From assembly GCA_038501625.1 (NCBI GenBank), contig JAZAYU010000113.1, positions 1,240,001-1,304,000 on the forward strand: a stretch of DNA of 64,000 bases, read 5' to 3'. This DNA comes from Corbicula japonica. Its lineage: Eukaryota > Mollusca > Bivalvia > Venerida > Cyrenidae. This document shows, piece by piece, positions 26,501 through 41,500 of this stretch (position 1 is the stretch's first letter; the number at the start of each line of letters is the position of its first letter). A program made the translations under genes and the position numbers. A model generated the notes under the pieces. That model was not told the DNA's origin. It saw nothing but the letters and a program-made list of their open reading frames with translations, and did not search any database.

Positions 26501-29500
26501 GAATTACTGTAGTCTAACCAAGGAACATTGATTTCGAAAATGATGTCAGCTTTACAAAGGTCGTAGCAGTGTGGGGCTGTAACGCGTGGAATTATAGACT
26601 CTAGCAACATGAAGGTTTGCATTTTCACGGATAATCGTAAATTTTATTTGTTCCTCGTTTTCCTGACAAACGTCGGCCATATTTAAACAATGAAATTCTA
26701 ATCTGCGGCTTTTTTGCGGCCCCAAATGTAGACTATTTCAGACCTTATAAGGAGACGACTTGAGGACCGCACATTATTGCATACGATCGCAGATTATGTT
26801 TGATAAAATAAATTACTTCCTTTGGAAAAATACACCCAAAACAACAAAAATTCACGAATTCACAAAATATATAAAAAAATTGAGTAATCAAAACTGCTCG
26901 CTCTTCGTCGCCGATTGCTGGTTTTGGCTCATCGGGCCGATGTATTCTATTGTCGCCGATTGTCGGCCCATCACTAGTTTTCTGGGACTTGTGTTCATGC
27001 TGTCAATATCGTTACAACTCTCCTCAAAAACCTGAAACTGAAAGCAGCATTTATTGTAAACATATGAAGATCAGTTTCTAACACAACACTGATTTTCCAG
27101 CCAGTAATTTTCTATGTGCCATATCCGGTCATAATTATGGATGCATACCAAAGTATTACAGGGGTGGTTGATTTTGTCAGCACATGCTAAAAAGGAATAG
27201 TTATAAGTATCGTCGTAACATACCAACGAAAATTGGAACAACTTACGAATTTATGTCCGTCTTTTTCGGCCATCACGTGAAATTTTGTGCCAGAAATATG
27301 AAATGATACCACAAAAAGGATTTTTCCAAAACTGTGGCATAGACTTTTCCTAAAATGCTAAAATGTCCAAAATTGGTGATTAGACAGCAAATGTAATCAA
27401 TTAATTGGTCTGATTCTTATCTTTCTCTGGACAATTCAGTTGATCGGAGAATTGGAATCTGATGTCTTCAATTACTGTGGTTACTTTCTCAATACTTTTG
27501 TATTATAATGATAATAAAGTCTATATCAATAAACAAAATGTGGCCTGTTTTGTGGCCTGTTAGACTTTTTTCAATATTCAGTGTTGCCCATTTGACAAAT
27601 TTATGATCTATATGATTTGTGGCCTATTTGACTGTAATCCATAAATAATCAAGATTATAATCAGTGCTCGATTTCACAAAACATGCACTGGGTGGGGTAC
27701 TGTGCCATAGTAAGTGTAGGTTTCCGGCAAACCTTGCAGATCTGACTTTCGACATATCATGAGTTTCCTTGACAGGTGGACCGTTGTATATTTTTAGGAA
27801 CCCCCCAAAAGCCCAATACCTTTGAAACTGTCTTTTCAGGGTATGTTACAATTTTATTTTCCTTGTCACTTGCGTTTGACGTCAAATTGAGGCAATCAAT
27901 GTCGGCGACAAATCTGTTAAATGTCGCTGACAATCTGACGTGGGCTATAATCATAACCAAAAATGTATCAAAATCCTTTCAAGGGAGTTTGAAAATTGAT
28001 GTCTGAAAAATAAAGTGCTTTTAAAATTAAATTTAAGTTGAAAATACTTGCAACTAATCAAATTTATAAACTAGTAACCATCTTTCAAAGAATTTTTTTT
28101 TTTCAAAATATACAATTTTCGCACATAAATTTCCCAATTTAAAAGGCCAGGGCCTAATTTCCCAATATTCTGATGAGAAGCTCTGGGTAGACCAAAAGTT
28201 ACATGTTTTGGGTTCTCATGTTTCTTTCTGGCTCTCTTCATTTGTTGATTGATATAACATAAAAATAGTCTGTAAAGTTTTAATAAAGTGACAAATATTT
28301 CACACACAAAAACTTGTTTACCCTACCATAATACTGCTGTTTACATGTTATTTTAAACATTTGTGCTGTCTGATCAGGATCTGCACTGTTCGCATTTAGA
28401 TTTGTTAGGTTTCTCTGACCAAAAAGCGAATAGTGAACCTAATCAAGGGGCATGATTGTGCAAGCTGACCTGGATCTACACTGTTTCACACACTCTTAAA
28501 AAATTGCATATAATTATGTGAAGGAAAGGATTAAACCATGAACTAAAAGGCCTGTTTTGCTTCACAAAGTTACTTTCCATTTACATTCAGATTGATACAT
28601 TCTGTTGCATAGGATATTTGACAAGTACTGTATAATTTTTTTTTCGAACAAGACAGTTGATTCGCTTGTTACAAAAACCAATGTAGCAACACAGTACAAG
28701 CAGTGATAATTTCATTGTTTTACAACAGTAAAAGTGATTGTTTCGAACAGTAAATATTATTATTAATAATCCGCTGATATTCCTCTGTAAATCACTTGAA
28801 AATAAAGAACTCCATCTCATCATTGCAAGGCTTTTTCACAATTTTGGGAATATGTACCATATCCCTGGAAATGGGAAATTGAGTTTTTTTGCCAGAATGT
28901 ACACTTATTTAACCCTTTCCTCCATAGATACAACTTTAATTGCCTGGGTGAATAGTTTAGATCCAGATCCAGATCTGTGCCATCTGATCAGGATCTAAAC
29001 TGTTCGTTTTTTGATTCATTAGGTTATCTCTGACCAAAATGCGACCAGTGAAGATCCTGATCAGACGGCACTGATTTGCCGGCTGGCTGGATCTACACTG
29101 GTCGCACATGCATAAAAATGCGTATATATGGAGGAAAGGGTTAATATTATCTATAATTTCTGGATTAAAGAAACAAATGATGCCTGATTATTAGCAAGCT
29201 TTGATAATTTATTAATGAAATGGCACAGGTTTTTTAACTGAAATTTTTTTAGTGATTCAACTGTGAATTTTTCTTCTCTAATTGGGGAAGAAAGTATATG
29301 TTTTACCATTGAGAACAAGACTGAATATCAGCTGTAAAATCGGCTGATAAAAGCCCTGCAATGTGCTAGATGAGGTTAAATGCTTACTGTCTAATTTCTG
29401 TTTTCAGGTTGCAAGAACTTCCTGAAGCTATGCAAGATAAAGTACTACAACTTTTGCTTGTTCCATTCTGTCCAGGTATAAGTCTTTCATAGAGACTTGT

Positions 29501-32500
29501 TCGTGCTACGGGTATTATGAATAAGAAATTTATTTATTGTAAATGAATAAGAAATTTATTAATTATAAATTGCTCCACTACTTGAAAATTAATTCTTAAA
29601 TCAAAAAGTTTGAGCTAATAAAAATTAAAAAGCTTGAGCTAATGAGTTTGGAAATAAAGGATGGGAGCCAAACACAGCTTCCTAATTACTTCAGTCTTAC
29701 TGTAAACAATCCATTTTGCATTTTAAGCAGGAACTTCTTTTTATGCCCCCAAAGTGGGAGGAATTTTTTATGCCCCCAAAGTGGGAGGCATATAGAGTTG
29801 CACTCATCCGTCCATCTGTACATACATCCCCCAAATCTTGTGGCATCAACTCCTTATTAACTATCAGGCTGATCTCTTTCAAACATGCACAATGTGTTCC
29901 AAATGTTGTTGTAGCAGTGGGGGCATCAGTGTCTGAGGACACATTCTAGTTTTTCTTGACTCTTGAAATATTATTACTAGGCTCCTTTTTGATTGTTTCT
30001 TTTGTTTCAGAGAAATCTTGTAGCCCAGACTGGTGATCCAACAGGCACTGGAAGAGGAGGGGAATCTCTGTACGGGTAGGCAAACCAGCCTAATACGTAT
30101 ATAAGTTCATTCTGTAACCCTTAGATGCACTTTTATTGTGTTTGCAAACAGTGTAGATCCAGGTCTGATAAGGATCTGCAATGTTCTCTTTTTGATTTTT
30201 TAGGTTGTTTCTGACCAAGATGTGGTCAGTGCATATCCAGATCACATGGCATGATGTGCCGGCTGATCTGGATCTACACTGGTTGCACATGCGTAAAAAC
30301 ACCTATATATGGAGTAAATTGATAACAGAAGCAGGTTTTTAATCCAGAGTGTGAACTTGATGTATTGACATCTTACTATTAATTCGGGATTTATTATTTG
30401 AAGAAAATAGGGGGATTTATTATTTAAAGAAAAATAGTGAGAAATGTTCTAAGAAAAAAAAGAATAATATTATGGCCAGTTATTTTTCATATTTCTGTTT
30501 AAATATGACACCTTAAAATTATGATTTATGTTTGTTTATGAGTCCATCTCCAACTTGTTTAAGTCAGAGGATGATCAACAATTTAGTAGAGACAACGTGC
30601 TTTGTGCTGAATATTGGTGGTTGTGTGTCTGTACGAGAAGACTGGAAATGTAGAATAGTCTCATACACCAGCATTTCATTTGGACAAAATCTAGAATGGC
30701 CATCAACTGACCAATGGGAAACTTTAGGTTTTCCATTCTCAGTTTTTATGTCACCTGCTGTAGAAGATAGACACATAGGGACCCTATGGTCTTGCACTGG
30801 TGGCATCCAGTAGTCCCCTAACTTGAATAAAAAACTTAATGTTGCCTATCACTTAGTACTTGTTCTATTCGCCTAATACTTGGAATATAATCATCGACAT
30901 GAAGAAAGCCATTGGTCACGAAAAGAATGATAACATTGTTTCAGTATTTATTTTAGTTATGCCCCTTTCAAATGCAACTTTAGGCAAAACATGAGTTCTG
31001 TGGAACACTATAATTTAATTTGTGACTTGTAGGCTTGGTGTGAAATCCAAGGAACACAATGTTAATTAGCCGTCATAACAGAATTTAACAAGAATATTTT
31101 TACAAAAAGTTGATCCAGGGCTTTTTTTATTTATATTTTATGTATACCATAACAACAACTCTGTTATTATTTTTTCAGTATCTTATATGGTGATCAGGCA
31201 AAGTATTTCGATATGGAAGTATCTCCAAGGATAAAACACAAAAAGTTGGGAACAGTTTCCATGGTAAATAATGGCCAAAACATGCATGGCTCACAGGTAA
31301 GGCAATCTGCTTGTTGGTTAACCTTTTACTCCATGGGATATGGCTGTTATCGCATTGGTGAAGAGTGTATATCCAAATCAGCCACCACATCTGTGCCTTC
31401 TGATGAGGATAAAATTGTTCGCTTTTAGATCCATTAGGTTATTTCTGACAAAGATGTGACAAGTTTAGATCCAAAGCAGACAGCACTAGTGTACCAGCTA
31501 ATCTAGATATAAATTGGTAGCACATGCGGTCAACCTGTATTATGAAGTAAAGGGTTTATGCTTATAACCTAAGGAATCAAAAAGCAAACAGTTTAGATCC
31601 TGATCAGATGGCAAGTGCTGGCTAATCTGGATCTAAAGGTTTTCCCTCGCAATAAAGGTGTATCTATGGAGGAAAGGGTTAAACTGTTTTATGCATTTCA
31701 AAAATGATTTTAAATGATACAGTTCATACTAGGAATCAAACCATACAGCCACAGCTCCAAGCCTCGGAAATCCGATTATACTACCAGTTGAGCTGACCAG
31801 GACAACTGCAAAAGAGGTTGTGCAGACAACCCTGATAAATGTAATCATCATTACATGACGTCAGTAGCCAATTATTGAGAAGATTCAAATACAGCATGAT
31901 GATTAATCTCACGCCAAACCCTGGTTCTTAATTAGACAATTCATCAACTACCACAAAGGGTGTCATGATACAGTATAATTACTCTCATTTTGGCTGTTCT
32001 TTTTGCATTGAAGTTGTTAGCTTTAGGTTAAACCTTATCTTTTTGTTTTTCTACTTCGGAGAAAACACATGACTTGTAGCATTGAAGTGTTAGCTTACTG
32101 ATTTGGTGTTTAAAACCATTAATAAAACTAATCACATTATATCCCAAATTTCCTTTTAAAAAAAGATATCTAAATTAATGTTCTTTAAACCCTTCATTCT
32201 ATGGGTTATGGCTGTTATCTATGAGCAAACAGTGAAGATCCAGATCAGCTGGCACATCCATTTTAGATCAGCAGGCACATCCATTTAGTATGATAAAGAT
32301 CTTGTTTGCTTTTAACCCTTTACTCCATATACACACATTTATCTTATGTGCAACCAGTGTAGATTCAGATCAGCCAGCACATTTGTGGTGTCTGATCAGG
32401 ATCTGCACTGTTAGCTTTTTGGTCAAAAATAACCAGATTAAGTAAAAGAAGAACATTGCAGATCATGATCAGACCATGGATGTGCCGGCTGATCTGGATC

Positions 32501-35500
32501 TTCACTGTTCTACCATGCCATAAAGTAAAAAAAGTATAGAGTAAACAGTTAAACTCATTAGATTATTTGTGATCAACATGTAACCAGTTTAGATCCAGAT
32601 CGGATGGCAAGGATGTGCCAGCTGATCTGAAATACAATAGTTGCACATGCATTATGACCCACATATATAGAGTAACTTTGTAACCCGCTATGTAATCTTC
32701 TTCAAATTCTGTTGACAGCTGTCTGTTTGGGTACCTGTGAGTATTATAAGCTCATGTTCCGTGGCTGCCTCAGGTATCGACTGTTAAAGGACGACTTAAA
32801 CCCTTTGATCAGGGGGTAAATGTGAAAGTTGGGTGAATATGTTCAGTAATTCCAGACTGAAAAACCCATACCTTTACCTTTACAGTTTTTCATCACCCTT
32901 GGTGAGAACTTGGACTATCTGGACAACACACACACAGTGTTTGGTGAGGTAGCAGAGGGGTATGATGTCCTAAAGAAACTTAACGAAGCTTTCTGTGATA
33001 AGGAACACAGGCCTTACAAAGACATCAGGTAAGATAATGAAAACAGTATGAAGTAACAAATACCTTATCAAGTTTTCAAATAATGTAACATAATCTAACA
33101 GTGATAAGGAACATAGACTTCAGGAAAAAATATCAGGTTATATGCGGTAGAAAGTCATGTCTTCATTGTATTTAAGAAAATTAATTTCTGACCAAAAAAA
33201 TAACTATTTATAACACATAAATTTTCTAGACTGCACCAATATGCAGCTGATCTGGATCTACATCTGTTGCACAGGGGATAACAGGCTATTAACAGCCATT
33301 CCATGGAGTGAAGTAAAGAATTATTAATGATGATTACTGATATGGTCACATGATGTCTGTAGACACAGAATAAATTTTGATTCGCGATATTTGAAGAAAA
33401 TTTGTCTTCCGGACATTGAAATAATTCCTTGAATTGATGGGAAAATTTTATTATCAGAAACAAAAAAATTACACAATAATCAACAAAGTTCAGTAGAAAA
33501 TGAAATATAAACTTTCTTGCTTTCTAAAATTAGCTAAAACTCAAGACACTTAAAAATATATCACCAAAGATTATTTTATTTTATTTTTTACACAGCTGGC
33601 AAACATAGTGTCAAAAAATTGTTTATGTGGTAGTGCAAACTATTCTTGCACTAACTTTACAGTAACTTTGTCTGCCTTTAACCATTACATCACAATGCTG
33701 TTTTTCTTTTTCAGAATATATCACACAATCATTATAGACGACCCATATGATGATCCACCTGGATTGGAAATACCAGACAGATCGCCAGAACCCACTAAAC
33801 AACAGCTCGATGTAAGATAAACAATGACTTAATAATATACTTTGTGTAGTGTGAGCAGTGTAGATCCAGATCAGACTGCACAAAGATCTACATTGTTCAC
33901 TTTTAGGGTCATTAGGTTCTATTTTTGTTTTACCAAGAAGCAAGCTGTGTGGATCCTGATCTTACTGGACAGATTTGCATATTCTTGCATACCACATCAG
34001 GTCATCCGGTGTTTTCACCCGTGTAGGAAATTTCGATCCTACACCACCCCGTGTAGAATGAGTCACGTGAGTGACGTCACGTCTTCAAGTATCTGACGTA
34101 ATATATTCAAGTAAGTGTCGTCATTGTAAAAAAAGGTTTACGTAAATGTCAATATTTGAACATAAGGAAAATAAATTAGTTTGTCTACATACACAGAAAT
34201 GTTATAAATAAAAAAAAAAGGTATGCAAGAAAAAGTATCTTGCACGAGACATTCGGTAAAGATAGAAAAATCTGTCACCTCGGGTGAACTGTTTTGGCGG
34301 GAACTCGGCAGAGCCTCGTTCCCGCAAAACAGTTAACCCTCGGTGACAGATTTTTCCATCTTCACCTCACACTCATGCATGATACTTATAGTGATCTGAA
34401 TCTAAACAGATAGCACATGGCATTTCTATGAAGTAAGGAGTGAAAATTTTGCATCTCAATCAAAAATTTAATGATTAAAATACATTTAATTTTGCCTGAA
34501 CTGGCAGTACTTTTCACCCAATTTTCAGCATGAATACATACTCACAGTTTAAATTTATTGGCAATTTTTGGAAACGTTATAGAAATGAAAGTTATCCAAA
34601 TTAAAAACTCTCATTGGACGGAAAGGACTAGTTACCATTCAGACTTCAGCAATTTATTGCATTGAAAATTATAGTTTTTCTTTGACAAATGATTGATTTA
34701 AGTAAGCCCAGTTTGGTTCAAAGAAACCTAATTGTACCAAATGTTGATTAAGTATTAAAGATTTCACATCACAGACAAGATAGGTTAAAAATATCTTGTA
34801 AAAATATTGTAGGTTCTTATTTCAGCTAGCTTCTATTATTCAATTAACAAACACATTATATTACAGAGTGGTCGTATTGGAGCCGATGAAGAGATTGATG
34901 ATTTCAAGGGTATGACAGAACAGGAAGTACAGGAGCTGATGGAGGAACGCGAGGCCAAAGCCAACGCTCAGATTCTAGCAATGGTGAGTGGCACATGGCA
35001 CAGGTTACTTTAAAATATTTACACTTCAACTTATAAATCTACGATTAAGTATTATTTATCTAACAAGTCATAATTTCTGATGATGACTTTACTTATATTA
35101 CTTTAAGAGGCATGACTACAGAACTTATCACAATTTATTGGACTAAACACAAAATTTTGATGTGTGATGTCGACGAATGCCAAGAGTTTCTGTGAAAAAG
35201 CTTGCCATGGTTCAGACACTGTGTTGTCATAGTTGCTGCACCAAAAGCCATTTAAGAAAGCCATAATTTCACAAATTCTTATTGTAATTTATGAATTAAG
35301 AGAGTATTTGTGTGTAAATATAAGGACTGATTCGATATGTGATGGTTTTCATCTGGATATGAAAAACAGTCTAAAGTAAGCCTGTTCTTGCTGCTTTATA
35401 CACTTTAAACAAGCCAACTGTTTTCCATACCCAAATGAAATGCATCAATTATTGAATCCTTAATTGAAACTCCTCTTTATCTCAGAGAAATTTTTAGTTG

Positions 35501-38500
35501 AGTTTGTAAATTTGTTTGCCTTTTTGCTATTTTAGTATGTTTTTCAATATAACAGGTTGATATAAACAATCATCCACATATTCACACCCTTGATGACACA
35601 GTAATTTTGTAGTATGGTTTTCTTAAAATTTACCTAAGGATTTTCTTGCTTTCATCAGGGTATGGAAAACATTTTGGTTGTTCCAAGTGTGTGAAGTCTG
35701 AAAGGTTCTTACTTTAAACATCCCAAATGTTTTTCATATCTCAATGGACAGCATAACATATCAATTCATTTCTTATATTTACACTCATAAACATTTCCAA
35801 TTCTTACCAGAAAGATGCCTCATAAATAACCTGAAGAAAGACTTATATTATAGCAAAGTGCATGATGAGTTCAATTGTTTCTTTCTCTGAATGCTTTTCA
35901 AATTTATTTAAAGCTAATCTTTTGCATTATTTATTTAAGTTATATTTTAATCAATATATAGGTTGGAGATTTGCCGGATGAAGATGCTGCCCCTCCTGAG
36001 AATGTCTTGTTTGTTTGTAAGTTAAATCCTGTCACCACAGACGAAGATCTTGAAGTCATCTTTTCCAGATTTGGTACCATTGTCAGGTAAGAGTTATATA
36101 TTACATGACAACAAGGTCTGTAACTTTAAAAAGGGTTGATTGAGCATTTGGCTAGTGCAGCGGTAAGTATCCAAGTACTCTGATATTTACAAATCATTTC
36201 AAAAAATTGGTATCAATATTCACCATTGCAAAGGTCATTAAATCGCGATCATTTATTAAAACATTTATTAAAGCAGTTGTTACAAAATATCAACAACAAA
36301 TTATTTAGAAAAGTGATTTTAAACAATGCTTTTCAAACGCCATTACTTTTGCTTCAATAATCTGCCACCCAAATGAATGGAAATACTTAGGTATTTAAAT
36401 AAAAGATGAAGAAAAGGGCATTGATGTGGCATATACTGGTAGCCAAACTTGTAAATCATATGAAAAGACAACACAGAATCAACCACATGCTGAGTGAAAA
36501 TTATGACGCTTTGCATATTCACTTTAATTTGTAATTTGATCTATGAACCCTCAGGCCTTAATCGTGGATCGGATCGCCTCTTGCCCGACGATCCACAGCC
36601 CTACTTTTAGCCTAGGTGAATGATCATTAACAGGTGGCAGTTTGGCTTCTTGGGATGGTGTTCATAGAATGTAGGTCTTGGTAAACTATAATTTTTTATG
36701 CCCCCGAAGGGAGGCATATAGTAATCGGACCGTCCGTCCGTCCGTCCGAAATAATCTTGTCCTCGCTTCTTCTCCAAAACCGCTTGAGGGATTTCTTTGA
36801 AACTTCACAGGAGTGTTTGTCACCAAGCCTAGTTGTGCATATCGTCAGGAATTTCTGCTTGGACTATTTTTGGCTGAGTTATGGCCCTTTTTAGCAAAAT
36901 CTTGTCCTCGCTTCTTCTCTAAAACCGCTTGATGGATTTCATTGAAACTTCACAGGAGTGTTTGTCACCAAGCCTAGTTGTGCATATCCTAAGGAATTTC
37001 TGATCGGATTATTTTTGGCGGAGTTATGGGCCTTTTTACCTAACCCTAACTAACCCTAACCCTAAACCCTAACCCTAAGGTAAATTTTGTTAACGCAATA
37101 GAGGTTACATTTTTTGTCCGATTGTCATGAAATTTGGTCAGGATGTTTGTCCCAATGATTTCTTGGACGAGTTCCAATATGGGTCATCTGGGTCTAAAAA
37201 CTAGGTCACTGTTACTAAAAATAGAATTTTCTTGTTTACACTATAGCAGTCACATTTATGCTCGGATTGTCATGAAACTTGGTCAGGATGTTTGTCCCAA
37301 TGATTTCTCGGACGAGTTTGAATATGGGTCATCTCGGTCCAAAAACTAGGTCACTGTTACTAAAAATAGAATTTTCTTGTTAACATTCTAGAGGTCACAT
37401 TTTTTGCTACAATTGTCATGAAACTTGGTCAGGATGTTTTTCCCAATGATTTCTCGGACGAGTTCGAATATGGGTCATCTGGGTCCAAAAACTAGGTCAC
37501 TGTTACTAAAAATAGAATTTTCTTGTTAACACTCTAGCGGTCACACTTTTGCACCGATCATCATGAAATTTGGTCAGGATGTTTGTCCTAATGATTTCAT
37601 CGGATGAGGATGAATATGGGTCATCTCAGTCCAAAAACTAGGTCACTGTTACTAAAAATAGAATTTTCTTGTTAACATACTAGAGGTAACATTTTTGCTC
37701 CGATTGTCATGAAACTTGGTCAGGATGTTTGTCCCAATGATTTCTCGCACGAGTTCGAATATGGGTCATCTGGGTCCAAAAACTAGGTCACTGTTACTAA
37801 CAATAGAATTTTCTTGTAAACACTCTAGCGGTCACACTTTTGCTCTGATTATCATGAAACTTGGTCAGGATGTTTGTCCCAATGATTTCTCGGACGAGTA
37901 CCAGTATGGGTCATTTGGGTCCAAAAACTAGGTTACTGTTACTAAAAATAGAAATTTCTTGTTGACACTCTAGCCGTCACAATTTTGCTCCAATTGTCAT
38001 GAAACTTGGTCAGGATGTTTGTCCCAATGATTTGTCGGACAAGTTCGAATATGGGTCATCTGGGTCCAAAAACTAGGTCACTGTTACTAAAAATAGAATT
38101 TTCTTGGTAACACTCTAGCGGTCACATTTTTGCTCCGATTGTCATGAAACTTGGTCAGGATGTTTGTCCAAATGATTTCTAGGACGAGTTTGAATATGGG
38201 TCATCTGGGTCCAAAAACTAGGTTACTGTAACTAAAAATAGAATTTTCTTGTTAATTCTGTGTTTTAACCTTTGATTTTTTACAGTTATCAACCAGATTT
38301 TGACACAAACTTGATACCATCTTAAAATTCAATCTTTTCTGAACAATTCATTAACTGGTTATTCAGTGATATAAATTGAAACATAAATTTTAGTAGCAGA
38401 GTGAAAATTTCAAGTATCATAATTCCAATATTTCTACCTGTCTTCAGCTATATTTAGATTAAGTCTTAATATGTTGTTATGATGCTGGTCAATGACCTAG

Positions 38501-41500
38501 TGAACTTTGCTGGTTAGATCTGTGTTATGCAATATTAAGAACTTTGCTCTGGAAGATTTTATAGTGTAAATTTTGTCATTTTCTATGGATACTGACCAAA
38601 TAAACTTTCATACTTTATAGCACTTTGAAAATCAGGCTTTTCTGAATATTTTATTCACTGTTTTTATGTAAAACAACAACAACATTAACACATTTGTAGC
38701 ACATTCTCAAAATGTTAAGACTAAATTTAAGAGAGGTCTCGGCTGTATAAAGCGTGTGTACATGTACACAAGTTAGCAAGTTAATTGGTGGTCTCTGAGC
38801 CCTTGGAATGAATATCATGTAACTTAAGTGAAATGTTCAGTTCATGAACATGATGTGCTGAACCTATGTTCCAACCTGGCTGGCTCAAGGCCAAGGCCGC
38901 CTGTAGTGTTTGATCATATATCCTGTCTGGTCCATAACTTTTCAACCCTTAGAAGGAATTTCATGAAACTTTAGTCAAACATTCTCCCCATGAAGACGAC
39001 ATGCAGAACCCATGTTCCAACTATCTGCCTCAATGTCAAGGTCAACAGTGGTGTTTGATGATTTGAACCATGCGTTTCGTGTCCAGTTCATATCTTCTGA
39101 ACCTCTGGAATTAATATCATGAAACTTAAGTGAAATGTTCAGTTCATGAACCTGATGTGCAGAACCCATGTTCCAAGGTCAAGGCCGCCTCTGGTGTTAG
39201 AGCAGGCCAATACTCTGAAACTTATCTGAACAAGACATACCCTTCCACTTGAATTGGCTTCCACCTGCCTGCCCGTTGCCTGTTTAATTTGCTCTTAACC
39301 ATCCATAACCTTTCCCAGATTCACATCTATATTGTTGTCATTCCGACTGCCTTGTTTGAATTTAATTAGACTTGTACAATATTTGAGTTACTATAAGACT
39401 TAGGTTCCTTTTTTGAACCAGCTACATTCCATAATGGGTTCCAGAGTTATGGCCCTTGAAAGAGCCAAAGTAAGCAATTTTGACCTTTTCTCGACGATAG
39501 CAGCTTTATTTTTTCACTTGATTTTATCAAACTTGCACACAACTCTTACAACCATTGAGCTGTTGTTGACAGGTGAGCGACCCAGGGTCCTATGGACCCT
39601 CATGTTGCAAGGGTTATGGGCCTTTACTCTTTACTATTTAACTTCCACAGGCATATTTTTTAATACATATGTATACCAATTCTATTTCAAAGCTGCATTT
39701 CGGGGGCATATGTCAATTTCAAGTGACAGCTCTTGTTTATAAATGAAGTTTTTCTCTGCAGATACATTTTATTCATGAAGGTCATGAAATTTCACAGGAA
39801 TGTTTGCCCAGGCTTCACTCCAAAACTGCTTGGGGGATTTTATTAAAACATCATAGAAATGTTTGCCCAGATATCTCTCCAAAACTGCTTAGGGGATTTT
39901 ATTGAAACTTCGCAGGAATGTTTGTCATCAAAGCCTTCTTGTGCATATCTTCAAGAGTGTCTGCTCCAATATTTTTGTGAGAGTTATGGTCATAATGGGT
40001 CCTTAGCCATTTTTACTATAACTTCTATATTAAAATCTTGTCCATGCTTTATCTCTAAAACTGCCTGTAGTCATTGAAAATACATGTAATAAATGATCAA
40101 TTAAAGGAACTTTAATAACGAACATCATGACAAGAATGAATGTAGGTTGTGAAAACAGTTTTCCCACTTTTGAGAGAGGTTGTAGAAGTTTTAAGTTGAC
40201 CCTATGAAACATACAGGAGAAAATATCCCTTAGCCCAGTACATATAAATGTACATGTTATTCCAAAGGCTATGTGATAGAAAAAGTAAGAGCTTAGCAGT
40301 TTTGAACTAATATTTTGATTGTTTTTCAGCTGTGAAGTAATCAAAGACCACAAAACTCAGGAATCACTACAGTATGCCTTCATTGAATTTGATAATGTAA
40401 GTAACGGGTAACAGCTTATTTATTTTCAGCATCAAAGAATTAACCCTTTACTCCATATATAGGCATTTTATCGCATGTGCAAGCATTGGAGATTCAGATT
40501 AGTCGGCACTTCCTTGCCATCTTAAAAGGATCTGCACTGTTTGCCTTTTGGTCAGAAGTAAAATAATCAATAAAAAAAATGCACAGTGCAGATCTTGATG
40601 TCAGCATGGATGTTCCGTCTGATCTGGATATTCACTGTTCCCCAAGGCTAATCCTGGATATTCACTGTTCCCCCAGGCTAATCCTGGATATTCACTGTTC
40701 GCCCAGGCTAATCCTGGATATTCACTGTTCGCCCAGGCTAATCCTGGATATTCACTGTTCCCCCAGGCTAATCCTGGATATTCACTGTTTGCCCAGGCTA
40801 ATCCTGGATATTCACTGTTCGCCCAGGCTAATCCTGGATATTCACTGTTCGCCCAGGCTAATCCTGAATATTCACTGTTCCCCCAGGCTAATCCTGGATA
40901 TTCACTGTTCCCCCAGGCTAATCCTGGATATTCACTGTTCCCCCAGGCTAATCCTGGATATTCACTGTTCCCCAAGGCTAATCCTGGATATTCACTGTTC
41001 CCCAGGCTAATCCTGGATATTCACTGTTCCCCCAAGCTAATCCTGGATATTCACTGTTCCCCAAGGCTAATCCTAGATATTCACTGTTCCCCCAGGCTAA
41101 TCCTGGATATTCACTGTTCCCCCAGGCTAATCCTGGATATTCACTGTTCGCCCAGGCTAATCCTGGATATTCACTGTTCCCCCAGGCTAATCCTGGATAT
41201 TCACTGTTCCCCCAGGCTAATCCTGGATATTCACTGTTCCCCCAGGCTAATCCTGGATATTCACTGTTTGCCCAGGCTAATCCTGGATATTCACTGTTCG
41301 CCCAGGCTAATCCTGGATATTCACTGTTCGCCCAGGCTTATCCTGGATATTCACTGTTCGCCCAGGCTAATCCTGGATATTCACTGTTCGCCCAGGCTAA
41401 TCCTGGATATTCACTGTTCCCCCAGGCTAATCCTGGATATTCACTGTTCCCCCAGGCTAATCCGTATGAAGGTGTATATATCACTGTTCCCCCAGGCTAA

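Larger units (their letters stand above)
19906..26976. mobile_element. 7.1-kb hAT element with 8-bp TSD (GTTTTCTG), host of several nested insertions
   Basis: The ends TAGTGATGGGC and GCCCATCACTA are inverted, and GTTTTCTG is duplicated immediately outside (19898-19905 and 26977-26984). An 8-bp duplication with such ends fits hAT. Inside lie a small MITE (20114-21691) carrying another hAT, and two copies of the 458-bp MITE, one of them split by a HINE. After these are removed about 2.9 kb of own sequence remains. I recognise no transposase in it, so it is probably a non-autonomous or decayed copy. Confidence 0.75.
36696..39738 (+). mobile_element. Composite HINE element with 145-bp tandem repeats
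   Basis: The 5' end TTATGCCCCCGAAGGGAGGC is followed by a GTCCGTCC tract. Near the 3' end are CGGGGGCATA (the subterminal inverted copy), a TGTCA..TGACA hairpin and the terminus GCTCTTGTT. About eight 145-bp units fill 37135-38240. A second 3' end (CAGGTGAGCGACCCAGGGTC.. hairpin ..CATGTTG at about 39571-39607) shows that part of another HINE is nested inside. Related fragments continue to about 40075. It fills most of PPIL4 intron 8. Confidence 0.75.

Noticed and set aside
37134..37931. Two 71-codon frames with [10 protein letters not shown]
   Set aside because: They sit in the 145-bp tandem units of a HINE and repeat with them.
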